NCBI GenBank assembly: GCA_033239525.1
Contig: BSYO01000025.1
Coordinates: forward strand, 6,544,001 to 6,608,000
Origin: Nepenthes gracilis
Lineage: Eukaryota; Streptophyta; Magnoliopsida; Caryophyllales; Nepenthaceae
Length of the DNA: 64,000 bases
Reading direction: 5' to 3'
Under the pieces are notes generated by a model that was given only the letters and a program-made list of their open reading frames with translations, was not told where the DNA came from and ran no database searches. Shown here piece after piece: positions 33,465 to 44,120 of this stretch. Every line of letters begins with the position of its first letter. The first letter of the stretch is position 1. The position numbers and the translations under genes are program-made.

Positions 33465-34412
33465 ATGACCACCAAGGGAAACCCCTATGATTCTTCATCT
33501 TCATCCACTAAAAATCCAACTAGCTTCCATTTTTCTGAATTTCAATGATTTAATCAATCCTTTCTAGCTAGACAATGGTGATAACCTTGCATTAATCCTT
33601 GCGGGGATGTTAAACATTAGAGAACTATGTTTCCTAGTCCATAAGCATGACAATGCACTTAGAGGGGGCAAAAAAGATTGGATTCATTAATGGAGATCAC
33701 ATGAAGCCTAATAGTGAAGATCTTCTCTTGGATGTTTGGGAACGATGCAAAAACTTGGTTATCCTGGATTCAGAGTTCAGTGAGTAGCACTATTAGATCT
33801 ACCCTGATTTTTGTAGACAATGCTCAGAATTTGTGGACATAACTTAAAGAAAGGTACATATCAAAATGGTCATTATATTTTTCAACTAAAGAAAACACAA
33901 GATGGTTTAACATAATAACAAGACCCAATTATTATGTACTATGAAAAACTAAAGACCCTCTACCATATGACCTTCATCCTAATTGTGCATGTGGAAAAAT
34001 CGAAATTCCCTTAGATTGATATGAAAGAGATTATGTTATTTAATTTTTGATGGGACTAAATGAGTCTTATACAAATGTGAGAGATCAAATCATGTTGATT
34101 GATCTTCTACTACCTATCAATAAAGTTTTCTCATTAATTCAACAAGAAGAAAGGCAACATCAGATGATTGGTTCCATATTAGAAACCATGGCCTTCTTCA
34201 ACAAGATAAATTATGTTGCATCTAAATTCAATTCTAAATCAATGCCAGAAATAGGCCAGACAGGCCATATTGTACTCATTGCAAGATTAGTGGACATATC
34301 CTTAAAATTTGTTTCAAATTCAAAAATGCAAAAGCACCTTTTTGCACTCATTGTAGTATGACAGAGCACATTGCAGGAAAATGCCACAAAGTTATTGGTT
34401 ATCCTCCAAGAT
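33465..34412 (+). pseudogene. Gag of the copia element
   Basis: Starts MTTKGNPYDSSSSSTKNPTS at 33465 and is broken by a stop at 33546. The capsid domain end is open at 34047-34361: GLNESYTNVRDQIMLIDLLL, then NKVFSLIQQEERQHQMIGS. In another frame, after a shift near 34255, lie two zinc knuckles: CTHCKISGHILKIC (34270-34311) and CTHCSMTEHIAGKC (34343-34384), both of the C-x2-C-x4-H-x4-C form, followed by HKVIGYPPR. The knuckles bind RNA in the particle. Stops and shifts inactivate the gene. Confidence 0.82.
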
Positions 34413-34455
34413 AAGAACAAAAATGAGAGAATTAGAAGCTCCCTAAACAAAGTTG

Positions 34456-35230
34456 CTATCCCTTTTCTGTTTGTCGGCATAAATCTTCTTCCATTTTTGA
34501 ATTAGTGCATTGTGATATTTTGGGACCATGCTCCACCGAAGGAAATGAAGGACCAAGATAATTCTTAACCATAGTTGATGACTTTTCAAGATGTATATGG
34601 ATGTATCTTCTTAAAAACAAATCTGAAGTTAGATGCAATATTGAGTCCTCATGCAATTTTGTTGAATTTGACACCAAAATTATGATATTGTGCAACAACG
34701 ATGGAGTAGAGTTTCAAATGGTAAAATCTTTGCTTATCGAGGAAAAATACACCAAACAAGTTGGTGTTGAGACCCCACAATAGAATGAAATAGGGAAGAG
34801 GAAGCATAGACACTTGATGAATGTGGTTCATGCCTTGAAAATCCAATCTAATGTTCCTGTTATCTAATCAATAGAATTCATTCACCATTGCTTGAGAACA
34901 GGATACCATATGAAGTCCTCTTTTGTGTCAAGCTAACAGACAGCCATATGAGAGTATATGGGTGCCTCAGTTTTGCTGCTACATCTTCTCATGGTCGTGC
35001 TGAATTTGATCATAGAGGAAGGAAATGTGTTTTCCTTGTATATTCCTTTGGAACTAAGGGGTACAGATTATTAGATTTGGAAACACGTACAATTTTCCGA
35101 TCTTGTGATGTAATATTCTATGAATCTATTTTTTCATTCAAACTAAACTTGCAAATGGAGAACAATAGCAATAGTAATGAGGTACTCCTTCACACTTCTT
35201 CTAAAGATTGCCATGATACATCACACTAAC
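34456..35230 (+). pseudogene. Integrase of the copia element
   Basis: Core start: VHCDILGPCSTEGNEGPR with the first Asp, then FLTIVDDFSRCIWMYLLKNK. The second catalytic region reads ILCNNDGVEFQMVKSLL, with the usual DNG altered to NDG. The Glu region reads EIGKRKHRHLMNVVHALK, where the expected VVERKHRH is changed, so the catalytic Glu appears lost. A stop (34783) interrupts the core. The C-terminal region is open at 34888-35229: RVYGCLSFAATSSHGRAEFD, KCVFLVYSFGTKGYRLLDLE, TIFRSCDVIFYESIFSFKL. Confidence 0.82.
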
Positions 35231-35519
35231 ATCTCAATTCAATTCCTTTATAAACAGCACCCATTTAGGATCCTTAGGATTCACCGAATCAAGCCATTGA
35301 GCTCTCTAGTTATTTCACAAAAGATGTCAGTGAAGCTTCTAGATCGACTGATGCTTTAGATTATAATGTCCTACCTTCTGATGATGCCTCTATTCCAGTA
35401 CAAGTCCTAACTCGAAACTTTCAAAGGACAAGAAGGGAACCTCAATACCTCTAAGAGTTCCATTGCTAGTAGGCTCAATGTGATGATTATGAAGAGAATA
35501 CACCTAAAGTTGTCCCAGT

Positions 35520-36340
35520 GTGCAGGCATCAATTTTCCCATTGAAGACTATACATGACTCTCATTTGGGCTTTCCTGCCTCCATTTCATCTTGTTTGGAA
35601 CCTGAGAGCTATGAACAAGATGTGAGGGAACCCAAATGGTGTGAGGCCATTCAGGTGTCAAATGATTTGCCTGCTAGAAAGCATCCAATTGATTGCCACT
35701 ATGTTTCTAAAATCAAATATAATTCAAATGGGACAATTGAAAAAAATAACACCCAGCTAGTAATAAAAGGGTATACACCAAAGATTGGAATAGATTATCA
35801 TGACACCTTTTTGCTTGTGGCTAAACTAGTTATAGTTAAATATCTCTTTTCTGTTGCAGCTACTAAAGGATGGATATTGCACCAATTTGATGTCAACAAT
35901 GCTTTCCTTCATGATGATTTGAATGAATAAATATACATAAAAAAGTCCCCGAGAAATAATAAAGAAGGTCCATAGCAAGTGTACAAATTACTTAAAAGCC
36001 TTTATATTTGGAGCAAGCTTCAAGGAATGATATTCAAAATTTTCTATTTCACGTGTTAATTTTGGCTTCAAATGGTCCAAGGTAGACTTTAGCCTTTTCA
36101 CTTTGAAAACCGGGAGATCTTTCACTGTATTGATTGTATTTGTGGATGATATAATTGTTGCTAGTGATTCTATCGCATCTATATTCACTTATAGATTTCC
36201 TTCACTCGTAGTTTAATAGGAAATATCTTAGATGTTCAAGATACTTCATTGGGATTTAAGTTGCTCGATCCCCTAAGGGGATATTCATTAGCAAAAGAAA
36301 ATATGCCTTGGGTATGTTAGCGGAAACGGGAGCTTTAGCT
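35520..36340 (+). pseudogene. Reverse transcriptase of the copia element
   Basis: Open at 35520-35930 with REPKWCEAIQVSNDLPARKH, SKIKYNSNGTIEKNNTQLVI, KGYTPKIGIDYHDTF and WILHQFDVNNAFLHDDLNE, all standard copia RT blocks. A stop at 35928 and frame shifts follow. The catalytic box appears as VFVDDIIVASDS at about 36135-36170 with both aspartates intact. The segment is shorter than a complete RT through small deletions. Confidence 0.85.
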
Positions 36341-36360
36341 TCAAACCATCCAAGCTGCCT

Positions 36361-37010
36361 ATGGAAGAAAATGCCAAATTTAGTGCTGGCTCCGGTTCTC
36401 AACTGCATGATCCCATTGTTTATCGAATGTTGATAGGGAGATTAATGTATTTAACTATTACTCGTCTGAACATCAATTATGGTGTGCAAACACTAAGTCA
36501 ATTCATGGAAAAGTCATGTGATATATACCTTGCTACTGCTCGAAAAGTGTTGTCCTACACTAAAAGCTTTCCTAGCCAGGGACTCTTCTTATCATCGTCC
36601 TCACCTTTGAGTATGCAAGCTTATTGTGATTCAGATTGGGCTTCCTATTCGAGTACCAGACTATCAGTTATGGGCTATTGTATTTATTTTGGTACTTCTC
36701 TTATTTTTTAGTAATTAAAGAAGCAATCAGTGATTGCCAAGTCTTCCGTTGAAGTAGAATATAGATCAATGTCCACAACTTGCTTTGAAATTTCCTAGCT
36801 TCACTAAATTGTTGATGATTTGGGAGTCAACCATCATCAATTTGTTCTTCTCTTTTGTGATAATAAAGTACCACTCTATATTATAACAAATTCTGTCTAT
36901 TATGAATGGACGAAGCATATCAAGATTGATTGTCACCTCATTCATGATAAAATATAATGACTTATCAAGACTGCACACATTTCAACTTCCTCTCAGTGGG
37001 CTAACTAATT
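36361..37010 (+). pseudogene. RT C-terminus and RNase H of the copia element
   Basis: Open at 36361-36711: DPIVYRMLIGRLMYLTITRL, then QAYCDSDWASYSSTRLSVMG with the first RNase H Asp, and GYCIYFGTSLIF before stops at 36709 and nearby. Then KKQSVIAKSSVEVEYRSMST carries the Glu region and LLFCDNKVPLYIITNSVYYE the next Asp, followed by WTKHIKIDCHLIHDKI. Order and spacing are those of copia RNase H. It ends close to the polypurine tract. Confidence 0.85.
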
Positions 37011-37083
37011 TACTAAAGCTTTGCCTTCGTCTGTTGCTCTTTCACATCTATCCAAGATGGGAGTCAACAACATTTACTATCTT

Positions 37084-37092
37084 GACAGGGAA
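37084..37092 (+). promoter_or_regulatory. Polypurine tract of the copia element
   Basis: GACAGGGAA directly precedes the 3' LTR; short and imperfect. Confidence 0.5.
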
Positions 37093-37461
37093 GATTACAA
37101 CATCATCCTCTTGCAATAGTTGAGTATTAAAGTAAGAGGATTGGACCACATGATCAAGTGCCATACCTTCTGGCACCACAAACACAACTGATTTTCTATT
37201 TTCAGCTATTCAGCAACCGAATTAGTCCTTTTTGTCACATTTTATTCTACTGTCTTATGTAACCATAAGAATATTCTTTATTCTTTCAGTAAGTTAACTC
37301 TCTTCTTTCTGTCTGTAAATGTACAACACTGCTCAATGAGATATCATTGAGAGTTTTCTCAACTTCTTTAATTGCCTACTGTTTTTCCTTTTCTGCTCTG
37401 CAGATTTTCCTTCATTTGTAACAACTCTGTTGCATGATACCTAGGTCATAATTTCCTTACA
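37093..37461 (+). repeat. 3' LTR of the copia element
   Basis: Starts GATTACAACATCATCCTC and ends TTTCCTTACA. Collinear with 33067-33430, with many substitutions, so the insertion is old. Confidence 0.82.
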
Positions 37462-38371
37462 GTTCCACAAACCTAAAGAATATGAGGTTTGGAGCTTAAA
37501 ACTTATGGTCATGGGACAGAGCTATTTTGTTTAAGCCATGCGGGAAGTGACAACAAATGAAGAGAGGCTGTGGATGCAAGAGATAAATGGTTATCACATG
37601 AATTGGTGCAGGGAAAGAGTATATTAGAAATCCAAAGAAGAAAAAGGATTTGAGGTATGGAGTAACAAGCTGAAAGTAAGCGATGTACTTACTCCCTACT
37701 GTCAATTGGTCTTAAAGTTTCTTAATTAAGAGTTTCTTCTAATTAAATAGAATGTTTCCTTTCCTAATTATAATATATTACAATCATTCAACTTTCTAAA
37801 TTACAATACTAATTATAACAATAGTAATTGATTACAACACATTAGAATCACCTATTTATGAAAATTATATATAGTATATAATTAAGGATATCTAACAAAT
37901 TCGAGTGAATCATGCATATTCTATTGACATCCCCATAAAATTGATGTTTTTCCAACCATGAATTAATGCGGACGACGTGTCAAAGGCTTGGTAAAAACAT
38001 TAGGCATTTGAAAAGTGGAGGAAATATGGGGAAGAGCAATCATTTGATGATCAAATGCTTCAAAATTATAATGACAATCGACTTCAATATGCTTGGTGTG
38101 CTCATAAAAGACCGGATTAATGGTAATTTGAATGACATGGGTGTTATCGGCATGAAGCAGAATAGACTTATGTTATAGAATCCCAAATTCACACAACAAG
38201 CCTTGATGCCATACAATCTTTGAACAAGCGGAGGACTTAGCTCAATATTTGGACTATGTGGAAGATTTCAAAACTCAAAATTGCTTCTTACTCTCCATAT
38301 AAATAAGAGTATTACCAATAAACATAAATTAGCCAGTAACCGAGCAACGAGTGCTGGCATAGGATTTTTTT
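37462..38371 (-). mobile_element. Remnant of a second copia element (RNase H end and LTR start)
   Basis: Read on the minus strand from 38371 down, broken frames give the Tork-type copia RNase H end: KSSTYSKY near 38280, then LLHADNTHVIQITINPVFYE, HTKHIEVDCHYNFEAFDHQM and LPHISSTFQMPNVFTKPLTR (about 38140-37975). After WGC, GGGGATGTCAATAGAATATG near 37938 is a likely polypurine tract and LTR start, so about 37931-37690 is probably its 3' LTR. Several stops are present. The upstream part is cut off at 38371 where Tekay LTR sequence begins. Plus-strand text at about 37475-37560 (EYEVWSLKLMVMGQ) resembles the start of a copia gag and may be more debris. Confidence 0.65.
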
Positions 38372-39593
38372 TTTTCAGCATACAGCAATTTAAACAATGA
38401 GCTATAGGTTTCGGATGTAAAAATCAGCAAGGCATAGTATGGGGTTTCAAACAACTTCAGATTCAGCATTTAATACTACAAAATTCAGATACATGAAATA
38501 ATCAGTTACAATATTTCAGTAGCATTTTTTTTTTGGCAGATGAATTCTAAAATCAGCTAAATCAGCAATTTAAATTGAAAATAACAGGATTCTCACAGCA
38601 CGCAGCAGGGGAATGTTCGCAATTCTCACGGCACAGCAAAATAACAGAAAATAAAATCAGCACATGTTAGAATGGAGATGAGTATTAGAGCAACAATACT
38701 CAAAGGAATCAGCAAATATCAACAACAAGAGAAAGAGGAAGCTTAGAGTGCACTTGCCTTAGTCGGAATTACCAGTTATTTTCACCTAAAGTGGCTCGGT
38801 TTTACCCTTGGAATCCCCTTTCTTCCTTCTCCTTTCCACTCTCTTCGTTCTCCTCCTCCTCTTCTCTCCTCTCTCTCTCTCTCCCCACGTCTGATTTTTT
38901 TTTTTTTAATTTTTTTGGTTTTAGAATAAATCCAGATTTAAAGCTGGCAGCTGAATTGCTGGAAGCTGGAATTGCAAAAAGCTGGCTTCCAGATTTATCC
39001 TAAGTGGCTTTGCTGTGGCTTATCTCAAAATCTGTGGCTTTGAGTTTGCTGAATCATCCTAGCATGGTGCTGGAAATCAGATAAGTTGGCAGTTGACAGA
39101 TGGCAGTTTCGTGGTTGAGCACCTTAAGCTGATGGAAATTTTCAGCAACTTTGGCTGATTTTAATTCAACTAATTCAGCAGATTAAAATTCCTGATTTAC
39201 AGATGTAATTTCAGATTGAGTGTAGAATTCAGCAAGCTGGTTCAATTTCAGCAGATTGCTAAATCCGAATTTCAGATTTGACTGCAATTCAGCAAATTTC
39301 AGATTAAATTTCCAGATTTAACTGATGGCAGTACAGATTCAGATGTCATCGGATGTAATTTTAGCAAGCTGTAGATTCTAGATTCAGAGCTTTAGCTGAT
39401 TACAGGTTTCGGCTGCCAATTTGGAATTTCCAAGTTCAACAGTAGCCCGTTGAAGATTTCAGATTATCGGTTTCTGCAGTTGCAAATTTCAGGATTTTGG
39501 GCCCTTTAATCCAAATTTCTCCAATTTCCTTTATCCTCAATCTCATGTATATTAAATTAATTCATTATGATTAGTATAAGTGGAAAATTCGAT
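38372..39593 (-). repeat. 3' LTR of the second Tekay element, outer end missing
   Basis: Collinear with 45243-46217 and 48642-48911. Shared text begins CAGCATACAGCAATTTAAAC and ends near GATTAGTATAAGTGGAAAAT and CGATCCTTA. The 1.1 kb present at 44123-45240 in the other LTR is absent. The sequence is saturated with the words CAGCA, TTCAGCA and CAGATT. A CT-rich stretch and a T run lie at 38820-38910. Confidence 0.85.
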
Positions 39594-39614
39594 CCTTAGA
39601 ATCCTCCCCTCATA
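39594..39614 (-). promoter_or_regulatory. Polypurine tract of the second Tekay element
   Basis: On the element strand GAGGGGAGGATTC lies at the edge of the 3' LTR. It is purine-rich and correctly placed for plus-strand priming. The LTR after it begins TAAGGATCG rather than TG. Confidence 0.6.
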
Positions 39615-39639
39615 GAATTTTGTCCGCGAAATTTCGACA

Positions 39640-40340
39640 GAAATTACATACCTTAAAAAAACAGGTGAGGATATTATCCTGGATCTCGTCCTCTCGCTCT
39701 CATGTGGCCTTTGCATATGCATGATTCCTCCATATAATCTTGACAAGCAGAATGGTCTTCGTGCGAATCATTTAATCCCTTCTGTCCAAAATTTGCACTA
39801 ATTCCTTGATATATGACAAATCCTCACTGATGGCGAAGGGTTCATAATCGATAACATGTGTCGGGCCATGGACATACTTCCGAAGCATTGATACATGAAA
39901 AATATTATACACCTCTGCTAAACTTGGTGGCAATGCCAATCGGTAGATCACTTTCCCGACTTTCTCCAAAATCTCAAAGGGTCTAATGAACCTCGGCTTT
40001 AATTTTCCTTTCACCCTGAATCTGGTTGTTCCCTTAGACAGCGATACCTTCAAGAAAACATAATCACCAATCTCAAAACATAGGTCTGATCTTTTTCGAT
40101 CAGCTTAACTCTTTTGTCTACTTTGAGCTATCGTCAAATTCTCATGGACCAACTTGACTTTCTCAGACGCTTCCCTAATGATGTCTGGTCGCAACAATCG
40201 CCTATCACTCGTTTCTAACCAATGGATCAGGAACCGACATTTTCTCCCATATAAAGTTTCAAATAGAGCCATCCTGATGCTCACTTGATAACTATTAATA
40301 TAGGCGAATTCCGCTAATGCCAAATAGTCATCTCAATTGC
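39640..40340 (-). pseudogene. Pol C-terminus and chromodomain remnant, second Tekay element
   Basis: The frame 40323-40105 has the integrase end ALAEFAYINSYQVSIRMALF, ETLYGRKCR. After a stop, 40053-39772 carries FLKVSLSKGTTRFRVKGKLK, PRFIRPFEILEKVGKVIYRL and VSMLRKYVHGPTHVIDYEPF, then YIKELVQILDRRD. Past a stop, LLVKIIWRNHAYAKATWERE (about 39750-39690) matches the Tekay chromodomain, whose WRNH and ATWE positions are kept. Chromodomains are thought to guide insertion to heterochromatin. Confidence 0.82.
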
Positions 40341-41075
40341 CTTTCATCTCTAACACCGAAGCTCTCAACATTTCAATTCCGTTTGTGGATGGTAAGTTGT
40401 GTAAAATTTCAATTCCGTTTCCAATTCATGATGTAGGCTTTCCCAAAATTTGGAAGCAAACCGTAGATCTCGATTCAATACGATAGGTGCCGACACACCG
40501 TGCAATCTAACTACCTTATCAATATATATCTGAGCTAATTGATCCCTCGAATAAGTCGTCTGGATAGCTAGAAAGTGTGCCGATTTTGTGAGCCGATCTA
40601 TAATCACCCAAATAGCATCATGATTTTTCAGTATTTTCGGCAAACCCACAACGAAATCCATCGTTATGTCTTCCCATTTTCAGCTAGGGATAGGTAACGA
40701 CCGCAATAGACCGGATGGCTTCTTACATTCGGCCTTTAGCTGTTGACAAACTAGACACTTCCCCACATATACCATAATCTCCTTCATATTTCTTCACCAA
40801 AATATTTTCATGTCTTGGTACATCTTGTTAATTCCCGAATGAATGGTATATCTAGATCGATGAGTTTTTTTCATAATTTTTTCCTTCAACTCCTTGTCAT
40901 CCGGTATATATAATATATCTCGAAATCTCAAGACTCCATCAGCACAGACATTAAAATCAACCCTGGACTCCCGACTAAAGTCTCCGGTAATATCCACTAG
41001 AAATGGATCGTTCATCTGACCATTCTTGATTTTCTTCAGTATTTCCGGTTGGACTTGAAGATACGATAAAATCAT
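40341..41075 (-). pseudogene. Integrase of the second Tekay element
   Basis: The zinc-binding start is in 41075-40794 (THRSRYTIHSGINKMYQDMK). The core is in 40661-40365: MDFVVGLPKILKNHDAIWVI with the first Asp and VLNRDLRFASKFWESLHHEL with the second. The frame is broken before the Glu region, and LKFYTTYHPQTE is followed by a short duplication-like repeat of TTTCAATTCCGTTT (40372-40425 plus strand). Inactive. Confidence 0.8.
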
Positions 41076-41199
41076 CCGGTTTCCTTGAGCGTATCTCTGA
41101 ATATTACATTATTTCATGCATTCGAGTATCTCCATCTCCTTAATCCTCAATCTTGCCATAAAGTACGTCTAACGACTCAAGGCATCAGCCACTACATTG

Positions 41200-41600
41200 G
41201 CTTTCCCTGGTTGATACTAAATTTTACCGTTGTAGGCCTTCAAAAAGTCTATCCATTGTCACTATCTCATGTTCAACTCTTTTTGCGAGAGAAGGTGCTT
41301 TAAACTCTTACGGCCCAAATACACTAAAATTTCTCACTGTACAAATAGTGTCTCAAAATTTTCAAGGCAAAGATCACTGTAGCCAACTCTAAGTCATGAG
41401 TTGGGTAGCTCTTCTCGTAGACCTTTAATTGCCTTGACCCATATGCTATCACATTTTCATGCTATATTAGAACACAACCCAATCCCATCTTGGAAGCATC
41501 ACAACAGACTACAAATCTACCAGATACTTCAGGAATTGTCAAGATCTGAGTAGTAGTCAATCAGTTATTTAATTCTTAGAAACTCTATTCACATTTTTCA
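41200..41600 (-). pseudogene. RNase H of the second Tekay element
   Basis: Broken frames give LTIPEVSGRFVVCCDASKMG, then [40 protein letters not shown]. The catalytic Asp and Glu regions are recognisable, but stops (for example before HENVIAYG and after SEKF) divide the domain. Confidence 0.78.
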
Positions 41601-42420
41601 GTCCAAACAAATTTATCTTTCTTCTTTGTTAATTGAGTTAGCAGCATGGAAATTTTTGAGAAATTTTTTACAAATCTTTGATAATATCCTACCATCCTAA
41701 GGAAATTCTGAATTTCAATTACCGTAGTAAGGCGACTCCATCTGATAATAGCTTCAACCTTTTTTGGATCAACTGAAATGCCTCTGTTAGAAATAACATG
41801 CCCCAAAAATGTCGCCTCTTCGAGCCAAAATTCATGCTCTTTCAGTTTGCATACAATTTTTGTTTCTGTAGTGTCAGAAGCACAATTCTCAAATGTTCCT
41901 CGTGATCATCGTAACTCATCGAGTAAATCAATATATCATCAATAAATACCACTATAAATATATCCAAATAGGAGTGAAACACCCGATCCATCAAATCCAT
42001 GAAAACTGCAGGGGCATTAATCAGTCCAAACGGCATAACTAAACATTCGTAGTGCTCATACCTCGTTCGGAACGCAGTCTTTGCCACATCCTCATTCTTA
42101 ATCCTCAGTTGGTGATACCCCGAACGAAGGTCAATTTTAGAAAACACTTGGGCCCCATACAATTGATCAAAGAAGTCATCAATCCTTGGCAATAGATACT
42201 TATTTTTTATGGTGATTTTATTCAACTCTCGGTAATCAATACATAGACTCAATGATCCATCTTTCTTCTTTACGAATAATATCGGGGCACCTTAAGGAGA
42301 AACACTCGGTCAGATAAATCCTTTTTCCAAAAGTTCCTACAATTGCTATTTCAATTCTTTCAACTCTGCTGGTACCATTCTATATGGTGTTTTTGAAATT
42401 GAGGCTAACCCGAAAATAAC
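41585..42420 (-). pseudogene. Reverse transcriptase of the second Tekay element
   Basis: Upstream text [20 protein letters not shown] leads into the 136-codon frame 42252-41842: [60 protein letters not shown] and the catalytic box [12 protein letters not shown] with both aspartates. After a stop, 41806-41585 has GHVISNRGISVDPKKVEAI and the thumb NFLRMVGYYQRFVKNFSKIS. Few defects; this is the best-preserved RT of the window. Confidence 0.9.
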
Positions 42421-42444
42421 TTTAATTTCAAATTCAATCTCCTG

Positions 42445-42994
42445 CTACGGTGGTAAGCCTAATAAATCTTCAAGGAAAACATGTTCAAATTCACTAACCA
42501 CCAGAATATCCTTTGCGGGCATATCATGACTCTCAATTGTGCTGGCATACGCTAAATAGGCTTGACATCCATGCTCTATCAAATGCCGAGCATATAAGGT
42601 TGAAATTAAACAAGGTATCTCCTTCCGCCTTACTCCTTGAATGTGAAATGGCTCACATCTCGGAATGGCAAAATAAACCTTTTTGTGAAAGCAATCAACG
42701 TTGGCATAGTAATTTGTTAACCAATTTATACCTAGAATCACATCAAAATCACACATCTCCAAGAAAATCAAATCTATGGTTAACTATAGCCCATTCACCC
42801 GTGCTACACGCCTCGGGGACATAATATCCATGATCACCGACGATCCCCGTGTCGATACTATTAAAGAAAAATCCAAGATCCTCGGGGGCGATGCTAGATA
42901 ACACAAATTTAGGAGAAACGAACGAGTGTGTAAATCTCGAGTCAAATAACACATGAGTTTGAATATCACAAATAAAAAGAGTACCTTCCACCAC
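42445..42994 (-). pseudogene. Protease and protease-RT linker, second Tekay element
   Basis: The frame 42994-42749 has CDIQTHVLFDSRFTHSFVSP; in the family this is VLFDSGATHSFVS, so the catalytic triplet DSG is changed to DSR. The frame 42771-42445 has MCDFDVILGINWLTNYYANV, the conserved LGMDWL-type motif, and the linker CLISTLYARHLIEHGCQAYL leading to RT. The mutated active site and a stop between the frames show that protease is dead. Confidence 0.82.
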
Positions 42995-43214
42995 GTTTGG
43001 TAATACCTCTACATCCTATGTGGTAATTGCAAAAGCTTTGCCCTGAAAGTGGGCTTTAGGGCCGCCGACTTCTTAGGATGGGGATAGTTTCTAATCATAT
43101 GGCCTGGCTAACCACAATTGGAAGAGGTTCCCGACAATTTGTAACAAGGTCGTCCTAGATGCAATTCCCCGCAATAATAAAAGTAGGTACTACCGCTTGC
43201 AAGCTTGGTACTGT

Positions 43215-43892
43215 CTAAATTGCAGCATTACTTCTTCCTTTATCTGCCACCTTAGCTTTTGGCGAGGTTCTCCCGGCTCCTGAGCTTGATCTTGCACTCG
43301 GGCCTCCCTGCAGAAATTTCTTGGCTTTCCTGACTTCATCCTTGACTAGATAAGGAGCATAGCGGGACAATTCTGCAAACTTTGTATCGTACTCTGCTAC
43401 TGATCGCTTCCTTTGCCTTAATCGTGCAAATTCTTTTTCATTTTGCTCCCGAAGACTTGTGGGAAAATATTTATCCATAAAGGCTTTCTCAAATATTTCC
43501 CAAGTAATCTCGTTCTTTGGCATTGTCATAGCTCGTTTTCTCATAGCCCACTAGTGATCAGCTTCTCCTTCCAGTCTGTAGGAAGCAAAGGTTACCTTAT
43601 CCTCCTCGGGACAGCAAATGATGGTGAAGACCTTTTTAAACCTCCCGATCCATGTGTCCGCCTTCGTTGGATCTAGATCCCCCATAAATTCAGGTACCCA
43701 TTCATTTGTATATCGATCGTAGGGCGCAGTCCTTGGATTTGCCATGGCGGGAGCTAGAGCTGGAATCAGTGCCAAATTACGCTGTTCCATTGATTCCATA
43801 ATATCGGCCATTCTTCCTAACAGGTTCACATACTCTTCTTCTCGGTCAGGACGTGCATCAGCGCGAGTATTTCTTCTTCTTCGGTCAGCCAT
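43215..43892 (-). pseudogene. Gag of the second Tekay element
   Basis: Starts MADRRRRNTRADARPDREEE (ATG at 43892). The capsid domain follows: DLDPTKADTWIGRFKKVFTI, CPEEDKVTFASYRLEGEADH. One stop at 43551 falls where a Trp is usual. It continues in the same frame with ITWEIFEKAFMDKYFPTSLR and QRKRSVAEYDTKFAELSRYA to TAA at 43215. The C-terminal zinc knuckle is expected near 43100-43200, where broken text (CREPLPIVVSQAI) remains. Apart from the stop, 220 codons are open. Confidence 0.87.
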
Positions 43893-44109
43893 TTCTTAAA
43901 TCCTATTGGCAAAAATATTAACACTCAGATTAGGTGGCCACCTTACAGTTAATAAGTTAACAGATAGTCAACCTAAACCTCACGTGGGATCAATAACTTA
44001 AAACTCAAACTATAACTAACTAATCCTACCTTAAATCACTCTAAACCAAGCATAAGCTTCCGCATCAAGATCAATCAATCAAGTTCCTACAACATCTCCT
44101 TAAACACTT

Positions 44110-44120
44110 CTCTGATACCA
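44110..44120 (-). promoter_or_regulatory. Primer-binding site of the second Tekay element
   Basis: On the element strand TGGTATCAGAG, two bases after the LTR end (CCGTTACA). This is the exact initiator tRNA-Met-type primer site of many plant LTR elements, and it fixes the inner LTR edge at 44123. Confidence 0.9.

Larger units (their letters stand above)
33067..37461 (+). mobile_element. Degraded Ty1/copia retrotransposon
   Basis: A 4.4 kb element with two LTRs of about 365 bp (33067-33430, 37093-37461), a tRNA-Met-type primer site, gag, integrase, RT and RNase H in copia order (integrase before RT). Every domain has stops or frameshifts. Flanking pentamers AGAGG and GTTCC do not match, so no target duplication is seen. 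LTR ends are mutated (TATTACA for the usual TG start, TA for the CA end in the left copy). The region between the capsid and integrase cores is short, so protease is probably deleted or unrecognisable. Confidence 0.85.
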
